Below, piece after piece: positions 59,798 to 64,000 of a stretch of DNA of 64,000 nucleotides. The notes under the pieces were generated by a model. That model did not search any database, had not been told where the DNA came from, and worked only from the letters and a program-made list of their open reading frames with translations. Source of the stretch: Bacillus sp. EB106-08-02-XG196 (GTDB lineage Bacteria; Bacillota; Bacilli; Bacillales; Cytobacillaceae); the NCBI RefSeq assembly GCF_013396335.1, contig NZ_JABWSY010000014.1, positions 62,001 to 126,000 on the forward strand, given 5' to 3'. A program made the position numbers and the translations under genes. Positions within the stretch are counted from its first letter, which is position 1; every line of letters starts with the position of its first letter.

Positions 59798-60205
59798 TCA
59801 CCCCTCTAACAGTTCCTTAAATACAAATCCACGTTTTGTTCGCTTTTGCTCTGCATTACTCAATAACTTCCTGCCTTTATCCTTTAACCAATAATATTTA
59901 GCTCCAGATTCGTCCCAATTGGTTTCGATGCATCCAGACTGCTCTAAACGATGTAACACGGTATACAAAAAGCCTTCGTCCCCCTCAAATTTCTGGATTC
60001 CCCGACCTCGAAGAAGCCCTGTTAATTCGTGACCTGTTTTTTCTTGAACAAGTTGCTGCATGACTGCTAAAAGAATTTCCTCATCGCTTACGTCCAATTG
60101 GTTTATTTTCTTGTGTACTGCCTTTTGGTGCTGGTCTGAAAAGTTCAAGTCTGAAAAAGTTCTTCTATCCATTACCTTCTTTAAATTCTTTAAGCGATCT
60201 TCCAC
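59798..60205 (-). CDS. PadR family transcriptional regulator
   Basis: Regulator of 135 residues. After a charged N-terminal stretch the winged HTH is at about residues 40-120 (VQEKTGHELTGLLRGRGI, GFLYTVLHRLEQSGCIETNW, YWLKDKGRKLL). GTG start with GGAGG 7 bp upstream, inside the end of the sigma-factor gene. PadR and HAAS-domain proteins are commonly paired. Confidence 0.85.
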   Translation of the reverse strand: MEDRLKNLKKVMDRRTFSDLNFSDQHQKAVHKKINQLDVSDEEILLAVMQQLVQEKTGHELTGLLRGRGIQKFEGDEGFLYTVLHRLEQSGCIETNWDESGAKYYWLKDKGRKLLSNAEQKRTKRGFVFKELLEG

Positions 60206-60207
60206 AC

Positions 60208-60741
60208 CTATTCCTCCAATCTTTCCTTCAGAAGTTCCTTGGCCCGTCTTAGTCTTGTTTTCACAGTATTAATACCTGTATCCGTTACCACTGCGATTTC
60301 CTTAAGCGGCATCTCCTCATAATAAAAAAGGTAAATCACTACCCGATATTTAATCGGCAGTGTCATAATCGCTGCTATTAATTCATCGTCCTCTTCCTGT
60401 TGGATAACTGCCTGCTCAACAAGCTCCTTTTTGGTACCATTACTAGGCATTTCTTCACCGGTAATGACCACATTTTTGGTGTACCAGCTTCTATGGAAAT
60501 CCTTACAATGATTAATGGCAATCCGCCACAGCCATGTCCTCAATTTAGATTTTCCGTTATATGTATGGAGACTTTTATAGCATTTAACGAAGATACCCTG
60601 CGTTAAATCCTCTGCAATGGCTCTATTATTCACATAGGAATAGGCCAGCTGTAAGATCTCCTGACCATACTGGTTCATAATCTCTTCCATTAGGAGTTCT
60701 TTATCTTCTGATAAAAATCCATCTAAAATCAAATCTTCCAC
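60208..60741 (-). CDS. ECF subfamily RNA polymerase sigma factor
   Basis: Extracytoplasmic-function sigma factor of about 177 residues: region 2 (LAYSYVNNRAIAEDLTQGIFVKC, then LRTWLWRIAINHCKD) and region 4 (LPIKYRVVIYLFYYEEMPLK, TGINTVKTRLRRAKELL). A GTG at 60741 is chosen for GGAAGGGG 8 bp upstream; 60750 is also open. No anti-sigma gene with the classic RsiW zinc motif is adjacent; the HAAS protein may fill that role. Confidence 0.87.
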   Translation of the reverse strand: MEDLILDGFLSEDKELLMEEIMNQYGQEILQLAYSYVNNRAIAEDLTQGIFVKCYKSLHTYNGKSKLRTWLWRIAINHCKDFHRSWYTKNVVITGEEMPSNGTKKELVEQAVIQQEEDDELIAAIMTLPIKYRVVIYLFYYEEMPLKEIAVVTDTGINTVKTRLRRAKELLKERLEE

Positions 60742-60765
60742 TACCTTCACCCCTTCCTATACTTA

Positions 60766-60792
60766 GACGAAGTGTCCTGTAAGAAAGTTTTT
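60766..60792 (-). promoter_or_regulatory. Possible ECF-type autoregulated promoter
   Basis: Minus strand AAAAAC (60792-60787), 17-bp spacer, CGTC (60769-60766) resembles the TGAAAC-N16/17-CGTC pattern of Bacillus ECF sigma promoters, upstream of the sigma gene itself. Confidence 0.4.
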
Positions 60793-60809
60793 TAGATTTT
60801 TATTATTTT

Positions 60810-61089
60810 GGCTCTGTCTGTTATTATTCATTGTTGATTTTCGTGTAGGGTTGAGAATTCATAGGCGGAGAATTTCCGGCTATTGTATATAGAGCATGCG
60901 TAAGAAGGTGATATAAACGGAGATATTCCGGTTAACTGCTTTAAATAAGACAAAATCCATGGATTTGGATACAATAAGCGGAAAAACTCCGCTTATATTT
61001 AAGGTAAATTGGCTATTTCCCAATTTAAACGGAAATTCTCCGCTTATTTTCTAAACACAGTGAAATCAATATTCAGTTTTAACAGAGCC
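60810..61089. mobile_element. MITE-like element, inverted copy
   Basis: A 280-bp non-coding element closely matching, in reverse, the element at 23288-23563. Ends GGCTCTGTCTGTTA and, reversed, GGCTCTGTTAAAA. The flanks ATTATTTT (60802-60809) and TTTATTTT (61090-61097) agree at 7 of 8 bases, a worn target duplication. Internal hairpin modules with AAGCGGA/TTCCGCTT are conserved. Confidence 0.72.
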
Positions 61090-61114
61090 TTTATTTTATA
61101 AAAACCACTAAACC

Positions 61115-62110
61115 TCATATATATTTTCCCAAGCACCATTCTTTAGTTTCTTGGTCGGCAAAGGATGCTTCTACACTATTTAAATAAATTTGCCGGTAAT
61201 CTTCTTCGCTTAGATTAAATTCTTTGTTAACTAGATGGATTTCTTTTGCCATTGTAGTATCAGATACTGTTCTGTTATCCGTATTAATCGTCACTTTTAC
61301 ACCATCTTTATGAAACTTATAAATTGGATGTTCAGAATAATGTTGAACAGCTTTCGTTTGCACATTACTGGTTGGACACATTTCAAGCACTACCTGTCTT
61401 TCTTTCACGATCTTATAAGCCTCAGCACATTCTTTAATGAATACTCCATGTCCTACTCTTTCAGCACCCAACAGTTCAACAGCTTCTAGAACGTTTTTGC
61501 CAATTCCCGTTTCCCCGGCATGAATAGTGACTCTGTAGCCATATTCTTTGGCTAAGAGAATTGGAACTACGAATCTTTTACAAAAACCTTCTTCTTCTGA
61601 AGCACATAGGTCAATTGCCACTACACCTTTTCCAAGGAACTTTTTCCCCTTCTCAACCACCTCAAAGGCGCTTTCTACCGACATCGTCCTCATGCAGGAT
61701 AAGATTATATTTCCTTTTATTTCGTAACAGCTTTCAGCTTCCCTCATCCCCTCTATAACAGATTGAATAACCTCTTCAACACCAAGACCTTTTAATGTGT
61801 GAAGTAACGGGGCAAATCTGACTTCCATATATTTCACATTTTCCCTTGCTGCATCCTCAAATAGCTCAAAAGTAATTCTTCTTAAGTTCTCCTGGGACTG
61901 CATGACCAAATTAGGAAGAGAAAACCTTTTTAAATACTCATCAAGGGATTCACATTCTAACGGAGCAACCAGTTCCTTTTGCAGCTCATCCTTATCATAG
62001 GAGGGTAACTGAATGCCTTCCTTCTGGGCAATATCGATAATCGTTTCAGCCCTAAGGCTTCCATCCAAATGACAGTGAAGTTCAATTTTTGGCAATGCTA
62101 AAAAGTTCAT
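61115..62110 (-). CDS. add: Adenosine deaminase
   Basis: Deaminase of 331 residues converting adenosine to inosine. Metal-binding and catalytic motifs are visible: HCHLDGS at 12-18, HAGETG in the middle with the catalytic Glu, CPTSN, and INTDNRTVSDT near the end. TCAGGAGG precedes the ATG. A purine riboswitch of adenine type controls it, so it is expected to rise when adenine is plentiful. Confidence 0.93.
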   Translation of the reverse strand: MNFLALPKIELHCHLDGSLRAETIIDIAQKEGIQLPSYDKDELQKELVAPLECESLDEYLKRFSLPNLVMQSQENLRRITFELFEDAARENVKYMEVRFAPLLHTLKGLGVEEVIQSVIEGMREAESCYEIKGNIILSCMRTMSVESAFEVVEKGKKFLGKGVVAIDLCASEEEGFCKRFVVPILLAKEYGYRVTIHAGETGIGKNVLEAVELLGAERVGHGVFIKECAEAYKIVKERQVVLEMCPTSNVQTKAVQHYSEHPIYKFHKDGVKVTINTDNRTVSDTTMAKEIHLVNKEFNLSEEDYRQIYLNSVEASFADQETKEWCLGKYI

Positions 62111-62154
62111 TTTTGTCCTCCTGAAATAATTTTTAGATTAGAATTCAGAAAAAA

Positions 62155-62260
62155 AAATTCCTGACTACGAAGAAAATACAAATCTTGTACTTTCTTCGTA
62201 ATCAGGAATTTCGGTTCCTGGTAGAGACCTCCAAACCATATTATTGGAGTTATACGAAAT
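62155..62260 (-). promoter_or_regulatory. Adenine-type purine riboswitch with ON terminator
   Basis: Aptamer about 62194-62259 on the minus strand: P1 TTTCGTA/TACGAA, the conserved TATAA, L2 ATAATATGG, core GTCTCTACC, L3 ACCGAAA and the 3' junction TGATTACG. The discriminator is T (position 74) where guanine aptamers have C, hence adenine. The 3' halves of P1 and P3 can instead pair (62211-62187 with 62179-62155) into a 25-bp terminator followed by nine T, so ligand should prevent termination, as in pbuE. Confidence 0.92.
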
Positions 62261-62287
62261 TTTATTGAATTCTTTAACGTTTTTTAA

Positions 62288-62316
62288 AGGATAATAAAAA
62301 AAGTTTAGATTGTCAA
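62288..62316 (-). promoter_or_regulatory. Sigma-A promoter of the riboswitch-add transcript
   Basis: Minus-strand TTGACA (62316-62311), 17-bp spacer, TATCCT (62293-62288), placing the start about 20 nt before the aptamer. The rest of 62317-62502 shows no gene. Confidence 0.65.
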
Positions 62317-62502
62317 CAAGGTGCCTACACGAATAATTCATTTTGTTTATTGTAAAAGCATTTTCTACAATAACAATTATTATTTGCCTTCCAACAAACC
62401 TGACACTTGCTATTTATAATATTTCACCTGATTCATCCTTGCAAAAACTAGAATAAGAAGCGGCCCAGGACACAAACTATGCTAAAAAGGAGGGTGTATA
62501 TC

Positions 62503-62643
62503 ATGGATGAAAAGGGTTTAAAACAGAACGCTAGTAATACTTTACGCACGAATAAACTGAAACCTTTAGATAAAATAGCAAGCATTGATGAGCTGAAAAA
62601 AGAGCATGAACCAGAGTATGTATTCTTATATTGGGATCAATGA
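62503..62643 (+). CDS. Small hypothetical protein (46 aa)
   Basis: A 46-residue hydrophilic protein with AAAAAGGAGGG 7 bp before the ATG and a terminator downstream, so expression is likely. Sequence is Lys-rich with an acidic C-terminus ending YVFLYWDQ. No family recognised. Confidence 0.55.
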   Translation: MDEKGLKQNASNTLRTNKLKPLDKIASIDELKKEHEPEYVFLYWDQ

Positions 62644-62701
62644 AGATAAGTATCTTCAGAAGAGAAAATGAAATGGATTATGAATAGAATAATACCAAAA
62701 T

Positions 62702-62731
62702 AAAGCAATTCTTCTTATAGAGAATTGCTTT
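62702..62731 (+). terminator. Intrinsic terminator
   Basis: Stem AAAGCAATTCT/AGAATTGCTTT, 8-base loop, past the small gene. Confidence 0.7.
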
Positions 62732-62909
62732 CAATCTGCCAAAATTAGCAGGAGGATATTAAATTAATGCACCCTTACTTCAATAAGCTATTTGTTTCAC
62801 TAAATATTTTTTCCGAAAACCTGTTGAATCTACTTTCAATATGTAAACAGTGTCTAATATTGTTTTTCTCCATATTCCTTAATAATCCTGTAAAAGAGGA
62901 CCCAAATAC

Positions 62910-63005
62910 TTACGACCAATAATTTTCTATCACATCTTTTACATCATCTGCTCCGCCCATATAAATGCGGTCTTTAATTAATTCATGATAGTTCTTCGTA
63001 GTCAT
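62910..63005 (-). CDS. Short ORF, probably a truncated gene start
   Basis: A 31-codon frame (TTKNYHELIKDRIYMGGADD at its start) with GGTGGAGG 6 bp upstream of the ATG, so translation is plausible. The IYMGGADDV segment resembles the N-terminus of dual-specificity-phosphatase-like proteins, which suggests this is the surviving 5' end of a longer gene that followed trxB. It overlaps the trxB remnant in another frame. Confidence 0.35.
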   Translation of the reverse strand: MTTKNYHELIKDRIYMGGADDVKDVIENYWS

Positions 63006-63159
63006 GATAATCCTCCACCTTTTTATAATGATTTACTCCAATCATGGTAGCATTGTTTTCTAAATAACGTTCAGCATCCAGTGCAGCCATACACCCTGTA
63101 CCTGCTGCTGTAATGGCTTGGCGATATTTTTTATCTTGAACATCTCCACCAAAAACGCA
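62983..63159 (-). pseudogene. trxB: C-terminal fragment of thioredoxin reductase
   Basis: About 58 codons without a start match the end of TrxB: VFGGDVQDKKYRQAITAAGT then GCMAALDAERYLE, the FAD-binding C-terminal region. The normal GDV is preceded here by an altered Cys-Val-Phe-Gly-Gly, and the first four-fifths of the enzyme are gone. The rest of 62644-62909 shows no gene. Confidence 0.6.
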
Positions 63160-63218
63160 GTCCCTTTTTCAACTCTTGCACTCTTCACTTAAGCGAATTA
63201 GTTCACAATCTTTTTATG

Positions 63219-63692
63219 CTAGTTGTCTGAGAAATTTTGTTTACCTTCAATAATGTATTGAATCCCATACAACAAAGGGGCTTTGTAAAAGAAATACAGA
63301 AAAAAAGGAAAATTACTTATTCGAACTAATTTAGCTACTTTTAACTTTTCCAGTAACTTTATTAACATAAATGCAAAAAATGCATTAACAGTGGCATTAA
63401 GTAAAATAAACTGTTTAAAATTCCCATATGTCCATTTTAATATCCACATAGACCCTACCAAAAACGGACCAATATTAAAAGGAAATTCGTTAAATAAATA
63501 AGAATTGGGTTTATTATAAAAAACCCACCATTTACGTCTTTTCCCAATTAGTACATTAATAAATTCAAAAAATACAATCAGGAGTGAAGCGGGAGCAAAT
63601 CTTTTAATAGTATGTAACCCTAAAAAAGGTAATGTAGACCACGCCAGTATGACCATAGTAAGATTTAACAACCTACGAATCGTTATTGACAC
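63219..63692 (-). CDS. Hypothetical four-helix membrane protein
   Basis: Protein of 157 residues with four to five hydrophobic segments; the pattern NLTMVILAWSTLPFLGLHTIKRF recurs in uncharacterised Bacillus membrane proteins. AGGAGG lies upstream of the ATG. Function unknown. Confidence 0.6.
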   Translation of the reverse strand: MSITIRRLLNLTMVILAWSTLPFLGLHTIKRFAPASLLIVFFEFINVLIGKRRKWWVFYNKPNSYLFNEFPFNIGPFLVGSMWILKWTYGNFKQFILLNATVNAFFAFMLIKLLEKLKVAKLVRISNFPFFLYFFYKAPLLYGIQYIIEGKQNFSDN

Positions 63693-63816
63693 ATTTATTA
63701 ACCTCCTATTCCAAAAAGCTATTCCTACCTGATAAAGTCTCCAATCAAATATACTTGTATGTAGTTATTCTTAATTAAACCTGCTGCGTTTGTTCTATAA
63801 AAAATTCAACAAAAAA

Positions 63817-63843
63817 GGCGGTTAATCCTTCCTGGATAAACGC
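63817..63843 (-). repeat. Terminator-like hairpin repeat, second copy
   Basis: Shares GGTTAATCCTTCCTGGAT-like core (plus strand) with the hairpin at 29499-29533 and is likewise followed on the minus strand by a T-run. It stands upstream of the membrane-protein gene with no obvious minus-strand gene to terminate inside the window. Confidence 0.45.
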
Positions 63844-63992
63844 ACCTGTTACTTAAAGTGAAACCGAAAGTCAATATGAATATGATAATACAATCACTAC
63901 TGTTATTGATATAGCTTACAATGTCATTGCTTATACTAGGCATGTACCATAAAATGATTTAGTAACAAGATAAATGATAAAGAGGTAAAAAA

Positions 63993-64000
63993 ATGAGATT
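63993..64000 (+). CDS. Partial gene start at the window edge
   Basis: ATG at 63993 with AGAGGT 9 bp upstream; only two and a half codons are visible, so no product can be given. Confidence 0.3.

Noticed and set aside
63857..63952. 31-codon coding-like fragment before the window edge
   Set aside because: It has no start codon or ribosome site and directly follows the hairpin repeat; it may be a relic but cannot be assigned.

Overview
The window looks like chromosomal DNA of a low-GC, endospore-forming Bacillota, most likely a Bacillaceae member of the Bacillus/Neobacillus/Mesobacillus type. This rests on AT-rich base use, strong AGGAGG ribosome binding sites, intrinsic terminators after most genes, CcpA-type cre sites, a fruR-fruK-fruA operon, YwrB/YwrA-like split chromate transporters, a DctS/MalK-type two-component system and many Bacillus-type small proteins. 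No rRNA, tRNA, CRISPR array, prophage or transposase gene was seen. The genus is an inference.

Layout. 1-10 kb: a TetR/MBL-fold operon with two tandem operators, a DoxX protein, a nucleotidyltransferase, an NCS2 purine permease behind PurBox-like sites, a duplicated 171-bp unit that looks like two tandem small RNA genes (5422-5755), a diguanylate cyclase, a tiny phospholipase A2-like protein and a stand-alone HD hydrolase. 10-17 kb: an amino-acid permease with a leader terminator, several GNAT acetyltransferases, a glutathionyl-hydroquinone-reductase-like protein, a methyltransferase and an epimerase-like protein. 17.7-21.4 kb: the fructose operon with promoter and cre site. 21.4-24.5 kb: two MITE-like elements, one with a perfect 8-bp target duplication, a HAD phosphatase and small genes. 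24.6-29.4 kb: an MMPL exporter, OmpR-type two-component system and haem-copper-oxidase-like membrane protein. 30-37 kb: dicarboxylate symporter with a perfect cre site, chromate transporters, a stretch of gene relics, a 52-bp minisatellite and a CitA/DcuS-type two-component system. 37-44 kb: a TetR repressor with four matching operators, an autoregulated MerR operon, PaiB-like, LCP, CAP-domain and AraC/GyrI-like proteins.

44.2-58.4 kb is the metabolic core. On the minus strand an IclR regulator, a three-part TRAP transporter, a PPC/DUF296 protein and a zinc alcohol dehydrogenase form one cluster; an IclR-operator-like sequence upstream of iclR recurs in front of the dehydrogenase. On the plus strand a BASS-type transporter and a PAS-AAA-Fis sigma-54 activator precede a consensus sigma-54 promoter, two cre-like sites and an E1alpha-E1beta-E2-E3 2-oxoacid (acetoin-type) dehydrogenase operon that ends in a beta-hydroxyacid dehydrogenase. 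Together these suggest uptake and two-step oxidation of an organic or hydroxy acid whose identity the sequence does not give.

58.5-64 kb: an ECF sigma/PadR/HAAS-FtsW-like operon, a second copy of the MITE, adenosine deaminase under an adenine-type (U74) purine riboswitch with an ON-type terminator, decayed trxB, small ORFs and a membrane protein. Several genes appear to start with non-ATG codons (TTG, GTG, probably CTG and ATT); starts here were chosen by ribosome binding site and family N-terminus.
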